A DNA stretch of 64,000 nucleotides from Apodemus sylvaticus. Taxonomy: Eukaryota; Chordata; Mammalia; Rodentia; Muridae. Location of the stretch: the NCBI RefSeq assembly GCF_947179515.1, contig NC_067485.1, forward strand, positions 74,005,646 through 74,069,645, in the 5' to 3' direction. The notes below the pieces were generated by a model. That model saw only the letters and a program-made list of their open reading frames with translations, made no database searches and was not told the DNA's origin. The position numbers and the translations under genes are program-made. This document shows, piece after piece, positions 10,236-21,186 of the stretch (its first letter is position 1; every line of letters begins with the position of its first letter).

Positions 10236-12483
10236 ATTTTCTTATGGTTTAATTTTTCTCTATTGTATTAGTTCTTACTCTTTCTAGGCCTTAAATTTTG
10301 GCTTTTTTCTTAAGCTTCTGGAATCTGGAATATCTTGTAATCGAAAGCAGTGGTTTTTGGATAGTTTGATATGTGGTGATCTTGTAAAACAACAACAACA
10401 ACAACAACCAATGGGTTTGTACTTTGGCTTGAGTAAAACCAAAATAACCATGACAAAGAAGTAAGACTACATTTACTTATCATTAACTCGGGATTTATTT
10501 AATATTCTACAGCACATAAAGAGACCATTGATTAATTTCAAAACAACACTGTCCTTGAACAAAAGGAACATGGAGACTTGTCCTGGGAGTTCATGCGCTT
10601 TAAGAGTGGGCCAAGCATACTCAGTTACTGAGGTCCATTGCTGTGCATGTTCAACTTAAGGCCATAATGCAAAACATATTCCTGGACATTTTGAGTTCAA
10701 GGTCATGGAGTACACGTTACAAAAGGGGTTAAGTGATGGGCGTGAGCTGGGCATGCTTAGCTTGCATGGCAGAGAGGATGGACATGTCTATTTCTAAGTA
10801 TGCTTGGACTCAGAGTTTGAGCTGCAACCTTCTAAAAGTATGCTAATGTGGGAGTTTGCCCACAAGTGTCTGTCTCACATAACTACTGACAATCCCATCA
10901 CCAGAGCCTATTCATTCCTCTAGAAAAGCTTACAGACAGTCCATTAAACACCCCATGCTCAAGTGTGCTAGGCCTTGGGGAAAGACATAAATATTTGTTC
11001 ATTTGCCAAAGTCATCAGAGATGTTTCTTCTGTGTTTATATGTATTCATCTGGGACCAAACACAATAGCTTAGTTGTTATATATCCTGAGTGAAAACATA
11101 GAATTCCCCTTCTTTTTATAGCAGAATTCAGATAGTAATGTTTTGGAATTTATACGGAAGACTCTTTGCCCTATGTGAACCCTCAGTCATATTACCCTTT
11201 GAATATCTGAGAGAGCCAAATGCTTTCAAGATCATCTGATTATTGGGTCTTGTAGGCTCTTCACTATCTTTTGTCTTTTTAACTGAAGCCTTATTTTCCT
11301 TAGATGACCATTTCCAGGGGCATGTAGTGAGGTCATAGTATTGAGAAAGGATGAGACTCAGTCTGGCTGCTACGCTGTCCCCAGAGCCCTCACAAGGACC
11401 ACTCAGTTTTCACATGTTCCAAATAGATAGTTACAAATAGCTGTGTAAGTTGCAGATCTTAGTGCAGTAACAATTTGCTTTAGAGAAACTAGGAAGATCT
11501 TCAAGATGACAACAGCAGAGGAACAAGCCAAACATATGTCCCTGCTCTGCTTACTGGCTAAGCTACACACCCATGAACCTGCCTCTGCCTGAGTTCTTTC
11601 TCATTCCTAGGTTTCAGGTTCGTTTATCTGCAGGCGATGGGTGGGATAGTCTTTGAGCCTTCCAGTGTGTTCCACCCCTAATTGCAGTGACAGTGTCACC
11701 AAGCAACACAGCAATATCACTTTGTGTCATTGTTTTCTCTCAAGTTCATCACCTTGGAAACAATGCCCATATGTAGGACTAGGGAATAAGTCCTTCTGAG
11801 CAGCCAGTGCTTTACTGATCTGATTTCTAAGGCCTCTTTCCATCTACTTTCCCATTCTAAGAGTTCAGGATCACCTGAGTGTGATTTCTCTCGTTTTAAG
11901 TCACTTCTGGGAAGAAAACAAAGTCATTTATAAAATAAACAGACATCAGACTATTACTATTCAACAGATACAAATAATGCTTGATATTTCCAATGTAATG
12001 CCAGAGGCTATAGCAATGATCAAAAATGTAGCAGACAGAACTGTGGCCATGTGGACTGCATAAGAATTTTTAGAGGGCAATGAACATCAAATAGAGGAAA
12101 CAGGAGGCGGTGCATAATCAATTGTTTGGCCTGGCAGTATGAAACACAACATTAGGAAATTTCTGGTGGACAGAGCTTGTAGTGAGACAGGAGAACAATG
12201 GGGGAGTCGTGAGACTCTTCACAAAGGCAAGAAGGTTTGCAGCGCCTCTGGAAGATGTCAAGAAAGGAAAGAAAGATGCACCAATTAATACCCAGACATT
12301 TTTGAGAGATAGTTTAAGCTCCAGTGTAGTGTGGTACCAATTTTATGGATTGGTCTTAACGAAACGATTAGAGTTAGAGATGGAGTGAACTAAGAATAGA
12401 GAGGCCATGGGGGTAATGTAGACTTTGGAAGGTTTTCCTATAGAGATTAAAATGATCTTAGCTATTCAACAGGAGGGTTTTTA
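10236..12483. other. Long unique stretch
   Basis: About 2.2 kb has no repeat I can name apart from a short (CAA)n run at 10387-10409. It is AT-rich with no open frame longer than about 60 codons of interest. This is one of the larger repeat-free blocks of the window. Confidence 0.6.
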
Positions 12484-12650
12484 AGCTTCCTAGTGGTGGG
12501 ACATTTTTATACAGTTCTTCATATTGTAGTGACTCTCAACCATAAACCTATTTCGTTGCTACTTCATACGTTTGCTACCATTGTACTGCAAATATCTAAT
12601 ATACAGGATAACTGATCTGCAACCCCCAGGGGGTAGTGAGCCACACAGGG
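12484..12650 (+). mobile_element. URR1-like hAT element fragment
   Basis: The internal blocks match those of the element at 3.3-3.9 kb: CTTCCTAGTGGTGGGAC.., TACAGTTCTTCATATTGTAGTGACTCTCAACCATAAA, GTTGCTACTTCATACGTTTGCT and CAACCCCCAGGGGG. The terminal inverted repeats are no longer recognisable. Confidence 0.75.
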
Positions 12651-13439
12651 TGGGACCTCTGCAAGTTCCCTCTTCAATTCTGGGACTTTCTTTAGTTCCA
12701 GCGTGCGGCGCTTTATACTGGGTTCGTATTTTAATAGAGAACGTTCATGGATTATGGAATAAAGGGGTAATGGTGGCACTGAGCTAGAAGGAAGGACAAC
12801 CAAATGAGAGAAGCCAGTGGGACGCTATCACATATGACAGGAAAACAGGTTAGGTGGAAAACAGGTTAGGTGGAGACTGCACTGTGGTCCATATACGCAT
12901 AGCTCAACATAGTAAAGTTTATCACCTTTTTTTTTAACTCTCTGGGGAAATTCTAAGTCATCCAGAGAAGGGGAAAGTGGCATGAGCTCTGTTACATATG
13001 TGGGGAGTTGGGTCAATAGTAACTGAATGTTTTTGCAATTTTAGACATTGACAAATGGAAGTGAACCTTGAACTCCACCAATCAGGCTTTATCAGGGGAC
13101 CTATATACAGGATTGAGCCGTTGTGAACCAGACTAGTAAATACCTATGGCTGCTTGCAACGTCTGTGCCTATTTTCTTCCTTGGCAATACCAAAGTTAAA
13201 CTAGAAAATCAATACTCATTATGCAGACAGCTATGTCGTTCGTTACAGGCTACAAATAAGCTGTCTACTGAGACCTGGAGAAATTTGCTCACAGTTACTT
13301 GCTGACCCCCACTTCCCTTCAATCTTTCCTTTCTGTGTATAAAAATACCTAGACGTTTGCTATTCTGAAAACAAACTTAACTATTGGGTGATTTTGAGTT
13401 AGGTTAAGTTGGGAATACTTCTTGTTAAAACTGAAAGTG
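12651..13439. other. Unique sequence with a small duplication
   Basis: GGAAAACAGGTTAGGTGG is tandemly duplicated at 12840-12874. I see nothing else that would support a gene. Confidence 0.5.
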
Positions 13440-13635
13440 TTTTTCTGTTGTTGTTGTTGTTGTTTTTAAATTGGGGTTTTTGTTTTTTGTTTTTTGTTTT
13501 CTTTTGTAGATAGGGTTTTGCAATATAGTCCTGGGTAACCCAGAAATTTCTAGGTGGACCAGGCTGACCTTGAACTCACAGTGATTTGGCCTAACTCTGC
13601 TGGAATTCAAAGAATGAATCACATGTCCAGCTTTT
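13440..13635 (-). repeat. B1 SINE
   Basis: A (GTT)n/poly-T tail at the left precedes TAGATAGGGTTTTGCAATATAGTCCTGGGTAACCCAG, GACCAGGCTGACCTTGAACTCACAG and a CTGCTGGAATTCAAAGAATGAATCAC head. This is a complete but diverged B1 on the minus strand. Confidence 0.85.
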
Positions 13636-13980
13636 GTTAGTTTATTTTGTTTTTGCTAATTTTAGTAATATCAGAAGTAATTTCCTTCTGCTGGGCTGAA
13701 GGAAAGAGGTGGGACTTCCAGGTTCCTACAGGCACACTAAAAGATGCAGGAAGGAAAGAGAGTTCGACATGCTTTGGAGGGAGAAAAGGCCACCAGCCAT
13801 GTGAGATCTAGGGTGGAATGGCCATCAGCACTTCCCTGCCTGGGCCTGGGGTGGCAGCCAAAGCTGAGGGCAGATTTAGGGTACTCGGTTAAGAGTAATA
13901 GTGGATGTACTTGGGATGGGCACACTAGTGGAGTGAGATTAGAAGCACCCAGAAATTGAGCCAGTAAGGCACGTTGAAAG

Positions 13981-13981
<1 letters not shown>

Positions 13982-14015
<34 letters not shown>
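13982..14015. repeat. (TG)n microsatellite
   Basis: About 17 clean TG units. The flanks 13636-13981 and 14016-14915 look unique and hold no recognised gene or repeat. Confidence 0.95.
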
Positions 14016-14016
<1 letters not shown>

Positions 14017-14912
14017 CTGAAGAAACCTGGGCTGGTAGCACAGCCCACCTAGAGCTTAAAGAGAGTAGCACAAACTCCGTGCTACATCTGCCCAGCACTC
14101 AATATAAACAACATTGACTTTCCACTGAGGATCAACTTTCAGAAGGCTTAGATTCTTACCTATGTCGCGTGGCTCTTCTGTCATCGGTGGGCTCTGTGGA
14201 TACCGGCTGTCCATCCAAGGCACCCAGTTTGGAAGCTCAAACAGCTTATCACCTGCTCCGCATTCACTTCAGGGCAGGTGTCGTGGACAGGGAGATCTCA
14301 TATGCGGCCATCATTCCTAAGGGTTTTGATCCCTTACTGTTTAAGGGAATGAAATGTTGTTAGTTAAGATTGGAAAAATCCAATCAGAGCCCTAGCTGCC
14401 TGCTGGGCATCACTACTGGACAGGCCACACCTCCTAGGGAGGTGGGATTATTTGAAACAGGCCCCACAAAGCACAGAGTCTCAGCAAGAACGAGGCCAGC
14501 TCCTTGTGGACAGTGCAGAATTGCGTTACTGTGCTTCCCCTCAGCACTAGATTTGGCTAAATTTTAAAATGCTTAAGGGATAGTGAAATGAATTTGTCAA
14601 CACCAAGCTGCTGATTTCTAAGTGCTACTGAGCAGCAGGGGTGGCTTGACCTGCCCACCTGCCCAGCAGGGGAGCAAAGAGCAAAACTGTAAATATTCAA
14701 GGAACTGATCCTTGGAAAAACAGTTCATGTGGAGAAGAAAGACATGGAGAGAGAATTAGACAGCAAATGCACGCTAATACAGCTTAATGGGTTCTTTAAG
14801 TTTCACTGGGCAGCAGTGTCTGTGGCAAAGACCTAATCATGAGTACTTAAAACACTTGCTTATAACTTGCTATTGCATTTAATTTTCAATAGCATATAAT
14901 TGGTTTAGTTTG

Positions 14913-14915
<3 letters not shown>
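14016..14915. other. Unique sequence, nothing recognised
   Basis: About 900 bases have no repeat family I can assign and no convincing coding signal. Confidence 0.5.
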
Positions 14916-14950
<35 letters not shown>

Positions 14951-15150
14951 TCTTGGGCCCGAACGTGGGGACACATGTACCAATCTAAACATGCAGAGCT
15001 CAGAGGATGACCTTGGGTGTGAGTCTTTACCTCCCCCCTTTGATTGAGGCAGGGTCTCCTTGATGCCTTTCTGTTTAAGATGCCAGGCTAGCTAGCCTTT
15101 GGACTCCTGAGGACTCTCCTGTCTCTACCTCCCATCTCCTCGGATGACTT
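14916..15150 (-). repeat. (TG)n followed by a B4-like SINE remnant
   Basis: A 34-base TG run (14916-14949) is followed by CAGAGCTCAGAGGATGACCTTGG, TTGAGGCAGGGTCTCC and CTGTCTCTACCTCCC, which is the order seen in minus-strand B4 copies elsewhere in the window. The tRNA-like head is missing and divergence is high. Confidence 0.5.
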
Positions 15151-16170
15151 GATGAGGGCTGGTCCTATTCAAATCACCAGAAAGCCCACAACAAACCAAT
15201 GAACCAATGCAGTAGGTTTGTCAATAGTGCATTTCAGACAACTTTGCAATGGTAATTATTTTAGCTACCCCTAGTTAGCATCTGATGTTTTGACTTCAGT
15301 ATCCATTCCATGCTCATGCATAAGCGTGCCACACACTGGTATCCACTGGTTCATTTGTTCACTTGTTCTACTGATGCTAAATAAGCACATACCATGACTG
15401 GTGTATGTAGGTGATGGACAAACACACATGTATAGATGGGTATGAGGAAACAGCTCAATGGTGTGGTAAGCTTCTTTCTCAAGACCTGAGTTTGACTCAT
15501 GCCTGTATAAAAGTTGGGTTTGATGACATATCCATGTTTCAAGACTGTCAAGAGAGAGGAGAAGTTGAGAGAGAGACAAGAGATTCTCTGGGACTCACTG
15601 GACAGTGAATGTAGCCTAATTATGTGCATGGCTTCTGTACCCTTCACAAGCACACAAATATCATCATGTAAATAGTCTACGAAAATGCATACAAACAAAA
15701 TTAGGGCAAACAAAATCCAACTAAAGTGTTATTCCTGTCCCCAGGTTGCACGTTGGCTAGAAGGGGAGCTAAACTTATCATCTAAGACCATGCCATATAT
15801 TTCATAACTTACAGATAACTGTCCAACACACTTCTTCATGGTTGCAGCCACTACGGCAGGGAGGGTCCCATGGGAGACCCATCTCTGGGAAGCAAAGCAT
15901 GTTTAAGAACATGCTCACCCAGCCACTGAGCTAGCTGCTTAAAGTCTCTAAGACCCAGGGACACCCTACACACTTGCAGCTCCCTAGGGAAGAGCCTTGT
16001 GTGAGTGTCACACCTGAGATACCTGAACGTAGTGTTCTCAGGGTGACCCACACTATTGTATGGTTCCTGGAAATCTCTTTAGTCTGCATCCATTTGAAGG
16101 AATTGAATCTATTGACATTTGTGTCTTTTCAATTTTGTTTTGCTTCTTTTTATTTTGACAAGGTTTTTGT
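15151..16170. other. Unique sequence, nothing recognised
   Basis: Overlapping short frames around 15271-15713 on both strands cannot be tied to a protein family. No repeats are named. Confidence 0.5.
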
Positions 16171-16255
16171 CCTTCCTTCCTTCCTTCCTTCCTTCCTTCC
16201 TTCCTTCCTTCCTTCCTTCCTTCCTTCCTTCCTTCCTTCCTTCCTTTCTTCTTTC
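16171..16255. repeat. (TTCC)n microsatellite
   Basis: Twenty TTCC units run almost without interruption, then degrade to TTTCTTC. Frames here are poly-(Leu-Pro-Ser-Phe) artefacts. Confidence 0.97.
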
Positions 16256-16322
16256 TTGGTGATCAAACCTAGGACTTTGAAAGTGTCTGGTATCTGCTCC
16301 CCCATACAGTTATAACCCCAGC
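16256..16322 (-). repeat. ID-like (tRNA-Ala-type) SINE head
   Basis: The plus strand GTGATCAAACCTAGGACTTTG .. CTCCCCCATACAGTTATAACCCCAGCC is a decayed reverse complement of the ID-type head (AGCTCAGTGGTAGAG..CCTGGGTTCGATCC). It adjoins the TTCC run. Confidence 0.5.
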
Positions 16323-17325
16323 CTCATCTTTGTCTATTTTTAATCTCTTTGTCTATTTTTAATCATCTTTTTTTAATAGTGTAAGAGCACATTTTCTGTT
16401 CTTTGTCATAAACACATGCTTTTATTTTGTTTTTTTAAGTTACCCTTGTTTCAAATAGATTTCATTTTTTCTGTGGAATATAGGAGCCAGCAGGATTGAT
16501 TTGTGTTTAACTTTTCTTCATCTAAATAAATCATCAGTTATCTCAGGATCCTTATTTTTTATTGATCTAAAGCATCAAGGGACTCTCCTTTCTTTATTGA
16601 TCTAAAACAACACCTTTCAAATTTGCTGCTTCTCTTCTAAGGATGGAGCTCTGGACCTCAATTATTTCCCTGATGTCTTGTGGCTACAGCAAACCATTTT
16701 AGCATTGTCATATTTCGGTATCTCATAGAGATATTTCCTCTTTTTCTGTTGTATAGTTCCTTTTGCTACTCACTTTTCAAGAGAAGTTCGCTAGGGCTTT
16801 GATGAGGGTGGCCCTGAGTGTGTGGATTGGTTTGGGGTAGCTCTGACTCGGCCACATTGCTGCGCTTCCTTGTCTGTGAAGGATTCCTGTATTTAAATAT
16901 GATGACAGCATGAACAGACAGTGATACCTTTGTAGCTCTTCTTCCTACTTTAGATGATAACACAGTGAATGGATTTACCCCTTTCTTGTCTACGGCTCCA
17001 TGTTTCAACAGCATGAGAATGCATAGACCAGACCTGGTGTTCAGTAACCTGATGACATTGTTTTCCATTTCCTAAGAACTAGAGACCTCAGTTTGGAACA
17101 TTCCAGGGTCTCCCTCTTTTTCCTTTGAATTTTATTTTGGTCTGTATCAGCTTTACAACCATTTACCCTATTGATCCTATTGCTTTACAACCCCAAGCAA
17201 GCCAAGGAACCAGGCTCTCAAGCCAAATATCTACTTTGAGTTTCTCTTGGCTTGGCTTCATGGCCAAGGTTGGGTTTTAGCCTTCTTCTCACTCATATTG
17301 ATGTATATTTATTATCTCATCACTC
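16323..17325. other. Unique AT-rich sequence
   Basis: There is no repeat family I can assign and no gene. A short internal duplication (CTTTGTCTATTTTTAATC, twice) is present around 16329-16364. Confidence 0.5.
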
Positions 17326-17570
17326 TGACTAAATATCATGGACAGAAACCACTTGGGAGAAAAGATTCATTTGGACTCATTGTTTCAGGGAATATAGTTG
17401 ATCACAACTTCCCAAAACAGTTCTGACACCTGGGGGTCAAGTGTTCAGACACAGGAGCTCTGTGAAAGCCTGACAGTCACACACAATTTCAACCCACAAT
17501 GCCAGGGATTCTCGGGTGAAGGTCTGTTCACATCTTGCTCCTCTACAGCTTCTTTCTGGGCTTATGGGAG
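17326..17570 (+). repeat. Rodent LTR-like repeat, diverged
   Basis: GACTAAATATCATGGACAGAAACC..GGAGAAAAGATTCATTTGG..CATTGTTTCAGGG follows the pattern of the abundant rodent repeat also seen at 52.2 kb and 61.6 kb (TGACCAAATATC..AAAGGATTTATTTTGG..TGGTTTCAGAG). The right edge is unclear. Confidence 0.45.
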
Positions 17571-17840
17571 CCCCCCACCCCCACTTTCCATCCAGGTGTG
17601 AAGCATCACAAAATTCTCCTCTATCTCTTTCTTTTATAAAATCCTCTGTATTTATCACTTCAATTTTCTACAAGATTTTGGTGACTTGTTGCTGTATTCT
17701 TTTAAAGCTAAATCTCTCTTTCTTTAACTTTTGGCCACAGAGTGTATGTCAGTATTTACTGAACACATACATCACAAAGAAAGTGTTAAATGCCTCTTAA
17801 TACAAGTCTGACTAAGGCCTGTTTGCCAAGCCATGCTCTT

Positions 17841-17888
17841 GCCCCGCCCCGCCCCGCCCCGCCCGGCCCCGCCCCTCCCCTTCCCCTT
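17841..17888. repeat. (CCCCG)n GC-rich pentamer array
   Basis: About seven CCCCG/CCCGG units are followed by CCCCTCCCCTTCCCC. The array sits alone in AT-rich DNA with no CpG island around it. Each unit contains a GC-box-like CCGCCC core. Confidence 0.9.
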
Positions 17889-18556
17889 CCCATTGGTCTC
17901 TCTCTTATCTTGAGTGGTACACCACCCAGTCTCTAGTGCCAGGATACTGAAAGCTGCTGTCATCCTCTGTCCCTTTTTCAGTAACTCCCCTTGTCCTCAG
18001 ATTCCTCCTCAGTTCCTTCAGATTCATACGCCTAGCCTTCCTCATGCACACTGTGGACCCTTGTCCCAACAACTCTAATAAAATTCTATTTTCCCCTTTT
18101 TATCTAAGGCGCAGCTCTAATCTTCAAATTGCTACTTTGATCCTGGTTCCTCATGACGTAGAGACACATTTCTCAAGTGTAGTCTCTGCTGGCCTTAATA
18201 TGCTAATGTTCTACTTAATTCAACTTCAAATGTAATTTTTTAAAGAGCCCATATCACTTTGATCATGAATTGGAGCCTTACTAGCTCTGGACAATGATGA
18301 CTTCCAGTCAGACTGCCTGTGCTTCCCTGCAGGCATCTGGCTGGCTGCCGGTTTGCAAATCACTTTCTTCACATTGTTCTTATTTGTGACACTGGATTGA
18401 TTCCAATTAAGAGTTTAATAATGAACTCACTAATGATTTAAACAAGTTTATAAGATTAACATGGAACAAGTGATTTAAAGGAAATCTCCATTCATAAATC
18501 CCTCTGAATTATTAATCTTTGCTATTTGTTACAGAGTATATTAAAAAATAACATGG
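17889..18556. other. Unique sequence; conserved-element candidate at 18350-18545
   Basis: The stretch 18350-18545 is AT-rich without low complexity and carries several TAAT/ATTA cores (GATTGATTCCAATTAAG, TTTAATAATGAACTC, CTAATGATTT, ATTATTAATC). That look is typical of deeply conserved enhancers, but conservation cannot be judged here. Confidence 0.4.
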
Positions 18557-18557
18557 A

Positions 18558-18765
18558 AGGGCCAACGAGATGGCTCATTGGGTAAAGATGCTCACTGCCA
18601 AGCCAGATGGTTTGAATTTTATCCCCAGAACACAGTGGAAGGAGAGCTCAGACTCCCACGAGTTGTTCTCTGATCTCCACCTGCACACCTTGGTCCATTA
18701 GTCCATGCTACATCAGGCACACATATCCAAAGAAAGTAAATAAATGTAAAAAAATAATCCAAGAA
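18558..18765 (+). repeat. B3 SINE
   Basis: CCAACGAGATGGCTCATTGGGTAAAGATGCTCACTGCCAAGCC is a clear B3 head. The body continues GTTTGAATTTTATCCCCAGAACAC, GGAAGGAGAGCTCAGACTCCCACGAGTTGTTCTCTGATCTCCACC and ends in an A-rich AAATAAATG tail. Confidence 0.9.
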
Positions 18766-18945
18766 GGAAGCTTATGAAAAGACTGGAAGTTATAGAATGT
18801 AGGCTCAAATCTTGTTGCTCCTTGTTCCCTGACTGGACATTCCAATCATTCCTTGTTTACCATGTGTCCACTGGACACGGTAGAGCTCACTGAGAACCAT
18901 GAAGTACTATGGAAACAGGCTTACCAAATATCTATAAATATGAAG

Positions 18946-19140
18946 GGATGGAGAGATGGCTCAACCATTTAGAGCACTGGCTGCTCTTGCAGAGGACCCA
19001 GGATCAATTCCCAGCACCACATGGTGGCTCACAATTGTCTGTAACTCCAGTTCTAGGGGATCCAATGCCCTGGATACATTTGGTGTATAGACATATATGC
19101 AGCCAAAACACCTATGCACAAAATGCTTTAAAAAAAAAGT
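18946..19140 (+). repeat. B2/B3A-type SINE
   Basis: GGGATGGAGAGATGGCTCAACCATTTAGAGCACTGGCTGCTCTTGCAGAGGACCCAGGATCAATTCCC is a well-kept tRNA-like head. The body has CACATGGTGGCTCACAATTGTCTGTAACTCCAG and the tail is an A run at 19130-19138. Confidence 0.92.
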
Positions 19141-19245
19141 ATAGATGAATTAGAGTTCTTAAGAACTCAGTAGCTTTAATCAATTACTATAGAAAGTTCA
19201 TTGTGTCCAGGAATAGACAACTGTCTTCTAATCAAAAAGTCATTT

Positions 19246-19385
19246 CTTGAGCTAAACATAGTACTGCGCACCTGTAATCTCAGCACCGAGGAGACTGGCA
19301 AGGCTGGAACTGAGCCTGGCTTACTGAGTGACTTCCAAGCCATCTTGAGCTACCAAGTGAGACCCTGTTCCAAAGAATACTAACA
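19246..19385 (+). repeat. B1-like monomer, old
   Basis: GCGCACCTGTAATCTCAGCACCGAGGAGAC and a GTGAGACCCTGTTCCAAAGAATAC end mark a 7SL-derived monomer of the proto-B1 or B1F kind. The flanks 19386-20125 are unique AT-rich sequence with no gene. Confidence 0.7.
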
Positions 19386-20125
19386 AATGCAAAGCCAATT
19401 GTGTTTAATTTGAGGATATAGTAACATAATATTTTTCCTCAAATTTAGTTTGCCTTTCAGATCTTAGGTTCTTTGGGTAATTGTAAAATTAGTTAATTTT
19501 TTTTTTGATTCACTGGTGACAGAATGGTAAAGTTTGAATGGTTTACTTGACTCTAAACATTTTTAAACTGGAAACAAGGAAATGTAGGCAATTGATTATC
19601 AGTGCTATAAAGTGATAACAAATTTTCTACAAGTTCATGTGAATATAGAAATAGATCTACATTGTAGAAGGCACTTCATGCTTCTAAAACCATGAACTCC
19701 GATGCATCTAGGTAGTTTCAAAAAGTATTTTGTGTATAGGTGTCTCGCCTACATGTATCTGTACACCGTTTGGCAAGTCATAGCGACAGCTTGCTGTCAG
19801 GAAGAGAACAAGATTGTCCTCGGCCTAGAAACACATTCTCTATTTCCTACCGGGATATCTGCCTTATGGGCTGACTAAATAAAGAATAAATCAGTCATGA
19901 AAGTGGGTTTCCCCTTCATTGCTAGAAGTCAGGTATTGGGTGTGTAAGTTAGAATGCTCTTTATAACAAACTACATTGTACCTTTGACCATTTTTGTTCA
20001 CAGAAGCTGTCTAATATGAACAAAGACCAAAGTTCAGCTAAATCAAATTGGAATGTCCACTGTGTTGATTATATCTGGTAATACCACTGGCTTTCTTTTT
20101 CTTTTTTTGCTAATTATTGAATTTT
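19386..20125. other. Unique AT-rich sequence
   Basis: Nothing recognised. Several A/T runs occur, and a GAATAAATCAGTCATGAAAG patch near 19883 looks like ordinary unique DNA. Confidence 0.5.
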
Positions 20126-20285
20126 CTGGTACCCAAAGCCCAGCTGAAGTGTGTGTGCATGTGTGCATGCACACTGTATACATGTGCTTAGCTGTTTGTG
20201 TACATGTGTGTGCATGCTTGTAGAGACAAGAGGGCAGCCTAGGTGTCATTCCTCTTGAAGCACTGCCCAGCTTGCTTTTTGTTGT

Positions 20286-20460
20286 TGTCTCTCTGTCTCT
20301 CTGTCTCTCTGTCTCCTACTTGACATGATTTCTTTGTGTAGACTCGACTGTCCTGGAGCTTACTCTGTGAGTTGGGCTGGCCTCGAACTCACAGAGATCT
20401 ACCTGCCTCTGCCTCCCCAGTGTTGGGATTAAAGGAGCATGTCACCATTCCCTGGCTTCA
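20286..20460 (-). repeat. B1 SINE with (TCTCTG)n tail
   Basis: GTGTAGACTCGACTGTCCTGGAGCTTACTCTGTGAGTTGGGCTGGCCTCGAACTCACAGAGATCTACCTGCCTCTGCCTCCCCAGTG reads as a good minus-strand B1. The usual poly-T tail at its left is replaced by (TCTCTG)n ending TCTCCTACTTG. Confidence 0.92.
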
Positions 20461-20482
20461 TCTCACTTTTTGAGACAGGATC

Positions 20483-20644
20483 TATGGTGGTTTGAATGAG
20501 AATCGTCCATAAGACTCTTAACTTTGAATGCTTGATGGAACTGGTTGGAAAGGATTATGATGAGTGGTTTTGTTAGCGGGGTGTGGCCTTATGGGGGAGG
20601 TGTGTCACTGAAGGTGGGCTTCAAGGTTTTTAAAAGCCCACACC

Positions 20645-20696
<52 letters not shown>

Positions 20697-20970
20697 GTGT
20701 GTGTGTGTGCATATGTATGTGTGTCTGTTTTTCTCTGTCTCTGTCGTCTCTCTGTCTCTCTGTCTCTCTGTCTCCTACTTGTGGATGAGATACACACTCT
20801 CAGCTGGTTCTCTAGCAACATTCTGTCTGCCTGTTGTGCTCTCTGCCATGATGGTCCTGGAATACATTATCTTCTGAAACAGCAAGCAAGCCCCTAATTA
20901 CGTGCTTTCTTTTGTAAGTTGCCTTGGTCATGGTGTTTCTTCAAGGCAATAGGAAAGTAAACAAGACATA
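20483..20970 (+). mobile_element. MTD-like MaLR solo LTR
   Basis: It begins ATGGTGGTTTGAATGAGAATCG, continues GGTGTGGCCTTATGGGGGAGGTGTGTCACTG, GTGGGCTTCAAGGTTTTTAAAAGCCC, and ends GTTGCCTTGGTCATGGTGTTTCTTCAAGGCAATAGG-AAAGTAAACAAGACA. These blocks and their order fit rodent MaLR LTRs. An internal CT/TG microsatellite lengthens it, and no internal or coding part is attached. Confidence 0.85.
20648..20781. repeat. (TC)n, (TG)n and (TCTCTG)n compound microsatellite inside the LTR
   Basis: A 45-base TC run (20648-20692) is followed by TG units, then TCTCTG units. It sits at the CT-rich position of the LTR where consensus copies have only a few CT units. Confidence 0.95.
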
Positions 20971-21186
20971 GTCACTCATCCAGGCTGAGTAAGCATGGAC
21001 ACCTAGTGATCTCCCTGTCCACTTCTCCAGGTCTGAAATTAAGATAGGGGTCACCTACTCTCCTGTGGGTGTGGAGATTGAACTCATGTGCTCCTGCTCA
21101 TGCTATTGCAAGCATTTTGTCAGTGAAGCCATCTTCCCGGCACCCAGCATCCAGCATTTAAAATGATTAGCTTGCCTTTTAATCAA

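Larger units (their letters stand above)
20126..21145 (-). repeat. B4 SINE, broken by a B1 and an MTD-like LTR
   Basis: The B4 tail side (CATGTGTGTGCATGCTTGTAGAGACAAGAGGGCAGCC..GGTGTCATTCCTCTTG) lies at 20165-20285. Its middle (TTTTTGAGACAGGATCT) lies at 20467-20482, and its tRNA-like head (GGTGTGGAGATTGAACTCATGTGCTCC..AAGCATTTTGTCAGTGAAGCCATCTTCCCGGC) at 20971-21145. A B1 and an LTR account for the gaps. Confidence 0.8.

Noticed and set aside
17841..17888. Possible CpG-island promoter
   Set aside because: CpGs are confined to the 48-base pentamer array; flanks are CpG-poor and no TATA, initiator or exon follows.
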